Assembly: GCA_003427395.1 (NCBI GenBank) | Contig: BFEA01000150.1 | Span: 306,346-342,263, forward strand | Origin: Chara braunii | Taxonomy: Eukaryota > Streptophyta > Charophyceae > Charales > Characeae | Direction of reading: 5' to 3' | Length of the DNA: 35,918 nt | Shown: in pieces, positions 10,601 to 19,817 of the stretch | How positions within the stretch are numbered: the stretch's first letter is position 1 | Layout: each line of letters starts with the position of its first letter | The notes under the pieces: generated by a model | What the model was told of the DNA's origin: nothing | Database searches by the model: none | The model's input: the letters and a program-made list of their open reading frames with translations, nothing else | Program-made: the position numbers and the translations under genes

Positions 10601-12340
10601 GAACCTCTTCTCGATGTCTACATGTCCAAAAGAAGCGTACAAATCTCAGATTCTGCGGCATGGAAGTTGATTCATTTGTCACGTCACGAGAAACTTACAA
10701 CCTCCTCTTTCGTCGCGTCTGCAGTCTCTATCTCAAACCCGATCGAACGGTTAAAATGCAGNTTTAGACGTAGTGCAAGCATCTTGTGGATAATGATTCC
10801 CTCACGACCATTATCATCTATTATTTGATGAACCACCTTGTCGTTAGGCATAAAGTCTATGATACCACTCCCTGGAACGTAAAATACGTCATGAGGCATG
10901 TTCTCTCAGGCATTAAAGAGAANAGACGCAGTACAATTCGCTCTAGCACTAGAAGCCATGACTTGTGTGCCAATGAAACAACGTTGGTAAATGACTTCTC
11001 TACTAAGGATCTAGAATCAATGAAGATCTCATCGGGTTTTCTCGTTCGGGATCAATAAGAATCGCATTCGGTATAGGCACGCTGCTCGTACTGGTAAAAG
11101 ATAGGAGTTCATCTCTTGCTGACCCATATGCCGCCAGTATGGAGCACTGCATACGCTGACTAGGTGTTCGCCTCAAGGGTTCTATCGTAACGACAACTCC
11201 CACATAGACTCGTTTTCGTGGCGATAGTACTCTTCGTTCCTCTTTCTGTCCCTCTTAATTCACCATAACCATACCTGGGTCAACCCTCTGCTTGAAAGAA
11301 GAGATTTGAGATGACGTGGTCGCTGCGACGAGGATGTGTACCATAGGTGTCTCNTATCTTGAATGTGAGATAATTTTAACACTACGAATCTTTACAATAT
11401 TTTTTTCCTTATTCAACGACGCTCGCCTAACCTCCACGCCCNCCCTTATCGAAGGAAATATGCATGCGTCCCTTAGATTGTCGGTCCTCTTGACGTACTT
11501 TCAATCGCCAAGTACCACTATTCCATAATCTATTGCATTTTGAAGATCAGAGCAATCCCTTTCAACATGGTCATCAAAACAGTGATAGACGTAAGTGTTA
11601 CGAGGAAAAGATGATATGTCCTCGACATGTTTATATCNCGCATATCCGCTTGATGCCCGAGCATCCTGAGGTCCTGGGCCAAGTGATGTGGTATCTCGCT
11701 CATGTTGGCCTCTAATATCATCATGACGGTCCCAGTCAACATCTCTCCTCTCGTATCGCACACAAGAAGTGTCGCTACGGTCTTTATCCATTGCCTTGTC
11801 ATACCTATCTAGATTCTTGGGATACCCTTCTGCATGCTGGAGGTCTTGGGACTTCAAAATACATTCCAATCTCGTTTATTTTNNNNNNNNNNNNNNNNNN
11901 NNNNNNNNNNNNNNNNNNNNNNNNNNNNNNNNNNNNNNNNNNNNNNNNNNNNNNNNNNNNNNNNNNNNNNNNNNNNNNNNNNNNNNNNNNNNNNNNNNNN
12001 NNNNNNNNNNNNNNNNNNNNNNNNNNNNNNNNNNNNNNNNNNNNNNNNNNNNNNNNNNNNNNNNNNNNNNNNNNNNNNNNNNNNNNNNNNNNNNNNNNNN
12101 NNNNNNNNNNNNNNNNNNNNNNNNNNNNNNNNNNNNNNNNNNNNNNNNNNNNNNNNNNNNNNNNNNNNNNNNNNNNNNNNNNNNNNNNNNNNNNNNNNNN
12201 NNNNNNNNNNNNNNNNNNNNNNNNNNNNNNNNNNNNNNNNNNNNNNNNNNNNNNNNNNNNNNNNNNNNNNNNNNNNNCCAAGGTCTATCATCAAAATTTG
12301 GGCACCTTTCTACACTGAAAGAATGAGAAGGCGTCATACA
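10600..12340 (-). pseudogene. Decayed Ty3/Gypsy Gag-protease, copy B
   Basis: From high to low coordinate, minus strand: a Gag end (VERCPNFDDRPW, cf. TDRCPDFNDQSW in copy C) just beyond the assembly gap; an Arg/Asp-rich stretch and zinc-knuckle remnant (YVYHCFDDHVERDCSDL, 11600-11550); the linker (EVRRASLNKEKN.., IEPLRRTPSQRMQC..); and a retropepsin remnant (IIDDNGREGIII, near 10825). The knuckle keeps His and the last Cys but lost the first two Cys. The catalytic loop reads Asp-Asn-Gly-Arg. Frames change several times, so this is an inactive relic. Gag upstream of about 12340 is no longer recognisable. Confidence 0.75.
11883..12277. other. Assembly gap (395 N)
   Basis: A run of 395 undetermined bases falls inside the Gag part of copy B. 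Homologous relic sequence is present on both sides. Confidence 0.99.
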
Positions 12341-13647
12341 TTTGATTTCTATATTAGAATGATGTATATTTCGATCGATCGGTTTACCCGGACTCTCATT
12401 TATTTCGAGATTATCCGTTTTTGTGATGCATTTCTATGATTGAAGACATTTAAACTACTGTTGAAAATTATTTAGCCTGGATCATTATGAAATTTCATGT
12501 GAAAGCGTTTGTTGTAATTGTTTTTCTTGAATTTTGTGAAGTAAGTTTTTGAAGGTGTTATCATATCACGATAAATCTCTGATGGATTTGTGAGCTNTGT
12601 AGGTGGTAGTGAGGCTTGCGCTGGAGCTATGCTCGTGGTCCATAGCGAGATGTTGTCTTTCGAATCGTATGTGGTTTAAGGAAGGAAGACTATGCTATCA
12701 TTGAACGGGAGGAAGGTGTTGAGGTCTTATTAGAAAGATGCTTGTAGGGTAGTCGAATATCGCTTGACGCAAGGGGAGGAGTGACTACCTAACCTCGTGT
12801 CAGACGTGGTCACANTACCTCCATGATCGAGGCCTAATCAATCCCGATCGTGTCAGGTGGGGTTGTTCTACTCTATATGCAGAGGACTAATGAGGTCGAA
12901 GACACTGGAATCGGAGGGAATGNGGTGAGGCTCGAATCTAAAGCGGGGCTTGATGTCGAGATGTTATCCTCATACGGATTACACCACTCCTCGACGCATT
13001 CACAAGGAGTTCAGAAGTAATGGGCATGATAACTTATGTGGAATGAAATGAGGATCATAACTTGGTCGGGGAACTTTGGACGAATGATTTCTCTCTGAAT
13101 GGTCCACTCCAGGAAGTTGATACATTTAGAAGACTTGTCAGGGGTTATTCCTGACTCACTTGAGTTTTACTCAGGTGCAACGCANGTATCGTATGAATGA
13201 ATTTTGTTTTAGAANGCTAGCTGGAAGCTTTTCCGGTACCATTCTGAGAGACTAAATGATGTTTTGAGTGGCCGCCAGTGGGATGATGCTNGGATCATTC
13301 TGAAAAAGTTCCTCTGAATTGAAGGCTTCCATAGACCTAGGTCCAAGTTTTGATAAGGCTTGCCTGAGGCAATATCTGGTGTCATTCCATCAACATATGA
13401 TTTGTGACGATTTAAGACTTCTGGAGGCTAAATGAAGTTTTTTGTATTAAGTGAATGCTTCTGGAAGCAAAATCCAGTTTTGTTATTGTACTGTTGTAAA
13501 TCGTCGTAAAAGTTCCGGCTTAGTTCCAGACGATTGTTGAAATTATTGTATTGTGATCGTTGCTTTCACATGAAACTTTTATAAGAATCCCGATTTCATT
13601 TTTGATGGTGAACGACGGGGACGTCGTTAAGTGGGGTCTGGGAATGT
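12341..13647. other. Spacer, no gene seen
   Basis: This lies between the last recognisable Gag sequence of copy B and the right long repeat. By position it should contain the Gag N-terminus and leader of copy B, but I could not align any frame confidently. Open frames are short. Confidence 0.45.
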
Positions 13648-13653
13648 TGTCGG

Positions 13654-13681
13654 GGCAAATACCCTGACAAGGGTATTTGCC
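13654..13681. other. Perfect 11-bp hairpin at right repeat start
   Basis: GGCAAATACCC (13654-13664) and GGGTATTTGCC (13671-13681) form a perfect stem with loop TGACAA, only six bases inside the start of the repeat. The left copy keeps just the first arm. Confidence 0.6.
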
Positions 13682-14232
13682 AGAGGTTTTGAACGTCAGA
13701 GGCTGTCTGACTCTTTTGTTGAATTGAAGAACTTGATAAGACTGACGTTTGCCAAAAAGTTTATTCAGACCAACCCTGTGATTGAGACTTTTAAAATTTT
13801 TTAGAACTTTACATTGTTGACGTCCGAATGAAACAGCGGGAGTTGGCGGTACGACCTGTCGTCTGCAGTTCCCGACAGGGCCGCAGGGGCACATGGTCGT
13901 AGAAAGACCAAAACTAGACTATTCTACCTAAAAGACCGACGCGCGGCTGCTAAGCNGCTCGATTCAGGGCCTAGGAAGGATGAAACGAACGGCGCGTCGA
14001 GTACGGGGCCTTGACGCGGGAGGAAAAGAAAGTTTTTTTTTTCTATTTCCCGGACCCGCTGGTTTTTTGAGTCAGGGGGCCGACATGCCGGTGCTGAGGC
14101 CTAGCCATGGACGGACTACCATCTATGGGAATGCGGCGGCAGGGCCTAATGCCTCAGGCAGGCGAAGTCTGCTGAGCCACAGACTGCATGCGACCTGCTG
14201 GGCGTAACCCTTCAAGTGGAAGGGTTGCTGTT

Positions 14233-14331
14233 CTAGCTCCAGTGATAAGAGCTAGCCCAGCAGACACCGCATCAGATTTTCAACCAGCAGATGNTGGGAT
14301 CGAGCCGGCGATAAGCAGTCTGGGCTAGCTC
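14233..14331 (+). ncRNA. Conserved stem-loop module, tRNA-promoter-like (right)
   Basis: CTAGCTC (14233-14239), loop CAGTGATAA and GAGCTAG (14249-14255) form one hairpin. Alternatively GAGCTAGCCCAG (14249-14260) pairs perfectly with CTGGGCTAGCTC (14320-14331). A-box-like TAGCCCAGCAG and B-box-like GGATCGAGCC lie inside. The nine-base loop is identical to the left copy, and pairing is kept although the paired bases differ. Function is unknown. Confidence 0.4.
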
Positions 14332-14464
14332 CTTTCCTTTTGGAGCTGCCCACTGCACCATCATGAAGCGCAGCCATTCTCGGCCGCGAGATCATCAAAT
14401 CTCACGGTCGCGAACGGCCGCGCGGCTGCAGCATGACCCNTGCGCAAGGATGATACCATAAATC

Positions 14465-14585
14465 GAGAAATGGTCCAAAATCCCGGTAGGGATTTGAACC
14501 CGGGTTTGTACCTCAATGTGCCATAACAGGCCACGATGGGGCGTGACCATTGGCAAAGCCAACGAAATTAAAAAAAAAAAAAAGG
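14465..14585 (-). mobile_element. tRNA-like module beside A run (right)
   Basis: On the minus strand a T run is followed by an A-box-like TTGCCAATGG and then GGGTTCAAATCCC (14501-14489), a near-perfect tRNA T-arm. It is the counterpart of 1755-1880 but diverged. The distance between boxes is too long for a standard tRNA and the cloverleaf does not form. A tRNA-derived SINE-like origin is inferred. Confidence 0.35.
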
Positions 14586-14790
14586 GGGGGGAAACCAACC
14601 AAAAGAACAGTCTTTGCAGACAGTGTGCGAGCACAAAGGCTCCCACTTCGTTTTGAACAGATACACGCGGAAAGCAAGAGGGGGTTAGAGGAACTACGTG
14701 GAGAGTGAGAGAGAGAAAAATGGGAAGATGGGGAGAGGAGGACCTGCTCCTCCCGACCTGCCAGCTGCCTGCCCGTTGTCAGGGGGGTAA

Positions 14791-14893
14791 GAAGAAAAAT
14801 AAAAGAAAAGAAAAGAAGAAAAAGAAAAGAAAAGAAAAGAAGAAAAAGAAAAGAAAAGAAAAGAAGAAAAAAAAAAGAAAAAGAAAACAAAAA
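14791..14893. repeat. A/G microsatellite with 24-bp higher-order unit
   Basis: This is an AAAAG run in which an AAGAAGAAAAAG interruption recurs about every 24 bp. The minus-strand open frame through it (Phe/Leu/Ser-rich) is a by-product and not called a gene. Confidence 0.8.
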
Positions 14894-15786
14894 ACAAGAT
14901 CTGAGTTTTTTTGAAAAACTATATTTTTCGGTTTGCGCCACTATTGTTTTGGTGGGGTAAAACAATTTTGTTGGCCTTGATGTTTTTTCTGTAGATAGTC
15001 AGGCACCTAGGCCATGTGCATGAAGTTTTTTAGATTTGTTCTTTTATCGATTATTTTTCTAAAATTCANCAAAGTCGGGGTACTTTTTGCATCCCGTTCT
15101 GAGCCTGTCAGGATTTGAACTCGTGAATTTTCCCGAGTTCTTTCCCTACTCCTCCCAATCTGACAACTGTACTCCCCGTTTTCAGGGGAGAGCAGCAGAG
15201 GGAAGGGACAGGCAGTTGACAACAACTGCATGCTCTTGGATCAAATCACGGCCAGGAGCATTGGAGTTAAGGGGGTTAATTTTTTTCTTATTTCTTTTTT
15301 TCTTTCTTTATTCTTTTTTCTTTTTCTTTTCTTTATTTTGTGTAAGGACACTTGTCCTCACGTGGTGCTACCTCTGGCAGAAGATGCCAGAGGTAACTGT
15401 CAGGCTCCTGTTTTTGAAGGGAGCCTGAAATTTGAAGGGTCATAAAGGAAAAGGCTAAGTACAACCTTTTCCCCGATGTATCTGTCCTGGGAAAATAGTC
15501 CAGATACATCAAACTGAAAGGGGTTGTATCTCTCCAACCCCTTATCAGAAAAATAAAAGAAAAAAAAATTTAGAAATGGCAGGAGCCCAGCTATCTCGTG
15601 AGATTCNGAGATANCTGGGGAAAAGAAAAGAAAAATAAAATAAGGGCAGTTAAAAAAACTGCCCCACACTAAGGCNGTGGCTGTGGTGCGGCCNCAGTCA
15701 ACCCTGGATCCTGNCCAGATCAAGGGCTTACAGTGAGCCCGCGATTTGCCTGGGGGCTGGAGTGACGTCCAACCCTCCTCAGCCAA

Positions 15787-15793
15787 TATAAAA
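15787..15793 (+). promoter_or_regulatory. TATA box candidate in right repeat
   Basis: CAGCCAATATAAAACAAG joins a CCAAT-like motif and TATAAAA in the repeat. The left copy reads TACAAAA at the same place (3511-3517). If the long repeats are LTRs read on the plus strand, this would be a U3 promoter. Confidence 0.3.
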
Positions 15794-16129
15794 CAAGCAG
15801 CTGCCCCCCAGCTGCCACACAATGCACTCGTGATGGCAGTGTGTGACGAGCACAATTGAGTGCTGCTGGTTGGTGGAGCTGCTGCCTGAGGCAACGTGAG
15901 GAGAGGCTGGAGGTCCGTAGAGGAGCGCAAGGAGACGAATTGGGCAGCCATAGCCAAGGCAGGGAGCACTCTGCTNTCCTCCTCTCTGGCAGGGAGCACT
16001 TTGCTCCCCTCCTCTCTGGTTGGTGCTGGTCCCACGGGTCAGACCCAGTGGCGCTGCGGGACTACGGCAGTACGGCACAGTGAGATTTAGGTCTGGGACC
16101 CAAATTTTATTAATTTTGACCTGCTGTTT

Positions 16130-16640
16130 TTTTTCGGCAGAGGTACGAAAGTGCTGCCGNAATTCTGCGGCGGCGGCATGGGTTTTTACGGCAGCGGTAC
16201 GGAAGTGCTGCTGAAATTCTGCGGCGGCAGCACGGGTTTTTACGGCAGCGGTACGTAAGTGCTGCCAAAAATTTGCGGCGACGACACGGGTTTTTACAGC
16301 AGCGGAATGGAAGTGCTGCCGAAATTCAATAGCGGCGGCACGGGGTTTTACGGCAGCGCTACGGAAGTGCTGCCGAAATTTCTGTGGTGGCGGCACAAAC
16401 TTTTTACGGCGGTGGTACGGAAGTGCTGCCGAACTTTTGCGGCGGCGACGCAGACTTTTTTCGACGGTGGTGCAGAAACGCTGCCGGATTTTTGCGGTGG
16501 CGATTTTGTTTTTTTGGACGGTGGTGCGGAAGCGTTGCCGGATTTTTGTGGCTGCGGTTCTGATTTTTTCGACGGTGGTGCGGAAGCGCTGCCAAACTTT
16601 TGCGGCAACGGTTCTGGTTTTTTCGACGGTGGTGCGAGAG
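16130..16640. repeat. 54-bp tandem array, about 10 units
   Basis: The core (GGTACGGAAGTGCTGCCGAA) recurs at 16143, 16197, 16251, 16305, 16359, about 16415, 16470, 16524, 16578 and 16632, almost exactly every 54 bp. Since 54 is 18 codons, both strands carry long periodic open frames, for example an 18-residue motif close to GGAEALPDFC on the plus strand. The array grades into the 37-bp array. I do not take it as a gene because no start context, splice signal or similarity supports one. Confidence 0.85.
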
Positions 16641-16860
16641 CGCTACCGGTGGTACGGCACAGCGAAGCGCTGCCGTTTTTTTCACAGTGGTATGGCACAG
16701 CGAAGCACCGCCGTCTTTTTGCGGTGGTACGACACGGCGAAGCGCTGCCGTTTTTTTACGGTGGTACGACACGGAGAAGCGCCGCCGTCTTTTTACGGTG
16801 GTATGGCACGGCGGAGCGCTGCCGTTTTCTTTTTTCTTTACGGGGCACGGTGCGATGACG
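16640..16860. repeat. 37-38 bp tandem array, about 5 units (right)
   Basis: Same unit as 3955-4290. GTAC/GTAT cores lie at 16652, 16690, 16727, 16764 and 16801. Confidence 0.8.
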
Positions 16861-17774
16861 TGCTCCCATTTTCCCACAAGAGTTCGACACGACGGTAAAA
16901 CATGCGGCGCGGCAGTGAAGGTTTTTTTTACAACGCTGAAAGTTTCTTTTTTGCGGCGCGGCGTCTGATTTTCTTGGTGAAGGTCTGCTACCATTGGTGT
17001 GTACGGCAGCAACAGCGTGACATGGTGGCAGTTGACGGCGTTCGACGGTACGAAATATGAGCGTGATAAGCGGATTTTTTTTATTTTTTTTTGCGGCACA
17101 TGAGATAAATATTTTGTAGTTGGGACTAATCAACATTTGTGGTCGTGGGACTGGACTACTTGGAACTGCCTGGATTCAGTTGGGACTTACGTGGGACGCG
17201 GACTGTCATTTGCAACAGTCTTGACGCATTCGGTTTTGAGATTCAGCACCGTTTTATTTTTTTTAGAACTGTGGCGGAAACGGTTTTTCGACTCAATAGT
17301 CATTCAACGAAGTGTTTGACAGCATGGGACCACCTGGAACGACGTGGGACCATCTGGGGCTGCTTGGGACCAGTTGGGACTGACGTGGTACCAGATTGAG
17401 TGTTTTTTCTGGGACGCATGCGACTCGTCATTTTCACGCTTGGGTTACCGCGGATGAGGCGTGCGAGTGAGAGGTGGTTTGATCAGGGTTTTCCTTGAGA
17501 CTACAGCTTTTGGCGGCACACACGGCTTGTTGGTTGGTTTTCTTGAGCAAGTCAGGGTGCTTCTTCGGCGCCACTTCACTCAAGGTCAGTTGAATGATTC
17601 AGATATCCCTTCACACCTGTGGGAACCCACACTTTGCTTGACCCTGTTCGTTTGAACGTTCGAAAGAAAAGGTAGAGAAAGTTGTGCGAATCATGCATGT
17701 GAATGGGAAGATCTGACGTGAGTCTGGGATTGTACTGTTTTCTTTTGAACTTGTTTTATATGCATGTTGTGCAG

Positions 17775-18134
17775 GTAGGTAGAAGGATGCTTGCAAAGGA
17801 GATTGANTATGTCTATTTGAGAGAAGGAAAAATGATTGTTTTCCCTTTACTTCTTACCTACCTGGATGTCAATAAGGACTTGTTGTTCTGACAAATGTCA
17901 ATTCAATGCATGTCCTAAATAAATCCGATTGAAAGAAAGCAGATAAGGACAAACGGATGTGGGCTTTTCCCGAGAATTACCCATTTTGTCCCGAACGACC
18001 TTATCTGCCTATACCTGTCCAAATGATTCTCATTCTTTATCCCTTTTGATTTCCCTTTGCTTAAGTTACCCTGAACTTAGAAAAAATGAGAACAATTGAA
18101 AGTTATTTATAGTGGACACATGTTTTCTCTCCAG
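17775..18134 (+). other. Candidate intron (right repeat)
   Basis: Counterpart of 5231-5598, with donor GTGCAG|GTAGGT and acceptor TTTTCTCTCCAG|GAAGCATC. A conserved pyrimidine-rich stretch precedes the acceptor in both copies. Confidence 0.4.
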
Positions 18135-18325
18135 GAAGCATCTGGGGCGGGGGTTCGTTGCTTCGGGAGCCGACCCTGTTATCGACCCAGAGTGGATCGT
18201 TCTACTGGGGGTACTTTGCCGATTCGGTGGAGACGGACCGACTTCTGAGATCTGAGTTTTGTGCTCGGGCGAGGAGGAGGAGTACCCCAGACCACTTCCT
18301 AAAGGGAAAGGCATGCAACACTTCA
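18135..18325 (+). other. Conserved exon-like block (right)
   Basis: Counterpart of 5599-5790 and the best conserved part of the long repeat. Identical runs include CGACCCAGAGTGG and GGAGGAGGAGTACCCC. The product, if any, is not recognised. Confidence 0.4.
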
Positions 18326-19208
18326 AGAAATGCCCTTGACCAAGTAGTTTGTCATCCAATAAGATTGAGAAAGTATGGAGACATGTGTGAGCGTATCAAA
18401 TTTTGAGTCGGCGGTAGGTGGAATGAATGACTTTGGCAACGCATCTCATCCAGTCAAAACTAAGGCAGTCCGACTACCTTATCGGCTGCATCTATGTTAT
18501 TGTCTATATCCAACTCCTCGTTGACAGTTGTATGATTGTTTTGTGGAGCTCGACCTGAGGTGGTTTGATATTGTATTATTGAATGTTTCATATGATGATT
18601 CGATTTCGTTTAGTTATCATTTCAGATTGAATATTTATTCGTCTCGGCGATGATCGACTCTTTTGATATAATTATATGTGTGGTAATTGTAACGTTCGCT
18701 TGAATATGTGTTAAATGGACTAGGATCGAGTTGTGGGTTTCACGCTTGGTTGAAGTCATCATAGTCGACCAACGTTTGCTTCGTACCTTGGAGATCAGCG
18801 CCCTAAGAACGGACGGCGTTCGGTTTCGCTTAGCGTTAACCAAGCGTATCTATGCTACAGCGAACGAGCAAACGCCCTCGACCGACCTACCTCTGCAATT
18901 GCATTTAAAAGCTTCCGCATGTGGGTCAGTAGATCGGTAGGGATACGCCCCTAAGGGTGGTGACAACCACTTAGGGAAACAAGCTTATGCCCTGCAGGAA
19001 CCTATCCTGTCGTAGGGGACCCCGGGATGTATAGCTGGCGCACCCGGCTAGAGCGACGAAGGAGCGATGCAACTGCGTCCGTCTCGGTGGTTCACGGGAT
19101 ACTTAGCGTCGTTCCCGAGTTGTCTCTCGATCTTGATTTTTTTTGTTTTACTCCTGCGTGACATGGCCGGGAGGGCCCACGCTCGCGGGGGGGCCGATGC
19201 GCTTGATA

Positions 19209-19817
19209 ATGCCATCTTCTCCTTGAGAAAGGAGATCACTTCCTCCTTCTCTTTCTGAGCAAACTTCCACCCCGCGTCATTCCACGGCGTATGCGGAATC
19301 GTGTAGATCCTAGCAGGCTTAGCATACCTAGGGTCAATTCTCCCTCTTTCCGCATCACTGAAAACTATAGCTTTGTCACAAGTCTTAAGAACTTCTAGCA
19401 CTCGTGCCTTCTCTTGCTCAGTCAAATTCCCATCTCCTATGTCCATCTCTGCTATCCTTTTCTCTGTCAGCCGTTGCGGCTCCTTTCTCTTCTTCTCTTT
19501 AATCTCCCTAGCGATCTCTTCCTCAGACACGCCATCTAATGCGGATCACTCACGAGCTACTGTCGCCGGCTTAACTTTCTGAGGTACTGTCTTGTGTCTT
19601 TTTGGTCGCCCCCCGTAGAGAGTTGTGCCCTTAAAAAAGACACAAAGATCATCCCTCCAAATTCCTCGTCTTCCATCTTAGGATAAGAGTTTCCTCCCAC
19701 CCGGACACGAGTTCCCAAGTCCTCAACTTCCACTATCCGTTCTTCTTCTTCCGTAAGCAACGACCCATACTTCTTCTCGCGAAAGTTCAAAGAGCGACTA
19801 GCAAGGGTGACCGGTTT
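19209..19817 (-). pseudogene. pol: Truncated pol: protease-RT linker and RT start
   Basis: This follows the protease frame of the large minus-strand element. After the TGA at 19820-19818 the same frame continues coherently (KPVTLASRSLNFREKKYGSL..). It shifts at a T run near 19633-19640, passes another in-frame TGA near 19548, and enters an acidic/basic linker. The N-terminal part of a Ty3/Gypsy reverse transcriptase follows (AERGRIDPRY, then YTIPHTPWNDAGWK and FLKEKM), the usual segment before the first catalytic motifs. At 19208 the sequence switches to the right long repeat. The YxDD core, RNase H and integrase are missing, so the element cannot replicate on its own. Confidence 0.8.

Larger units (their letters stand above)
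13648..19208. repeat. Long direct repeat, right copy (about 5.6 kb)
   Basis: Same-orientation counterpart of 942-6696. It starts TGTCGGGG and ends CTTGATA where the left copy has CTTGACA. It differs by a larger A-rich run, an extra 54-bp tandem array (16130-16640) absent from the left copy, and an intact TATAAAA at 15787. Its high end abuts the reverse transcriptase frame of the large minus-strand element and truncates it. AATG occurs immediately outside both ends (13643-13646 and 19208-19211, boundary shifted by one base), a possible short target-site duplication. Confidence 0.75.

Noticed and set aside
11769-12439. Open frames of 150-200 codons across the gap
   Set aside because: They consist almost entirely of undetermined bases.
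13520-13646. Continuation of reverse transcriptase below the right repeat (PSFTIKNEIGIL segment)
   Set aside because: A faint resemblance to the F-x-x-K-K-x-x-G-x-L segment, but the following catalytic motifs are absent; too weak to call.
15779-17099. Overlapping 200-residue open frames on both strands
   Set aside because: They follow the 54-bp and 37-bp arrays. No start, splice or domain evidence.
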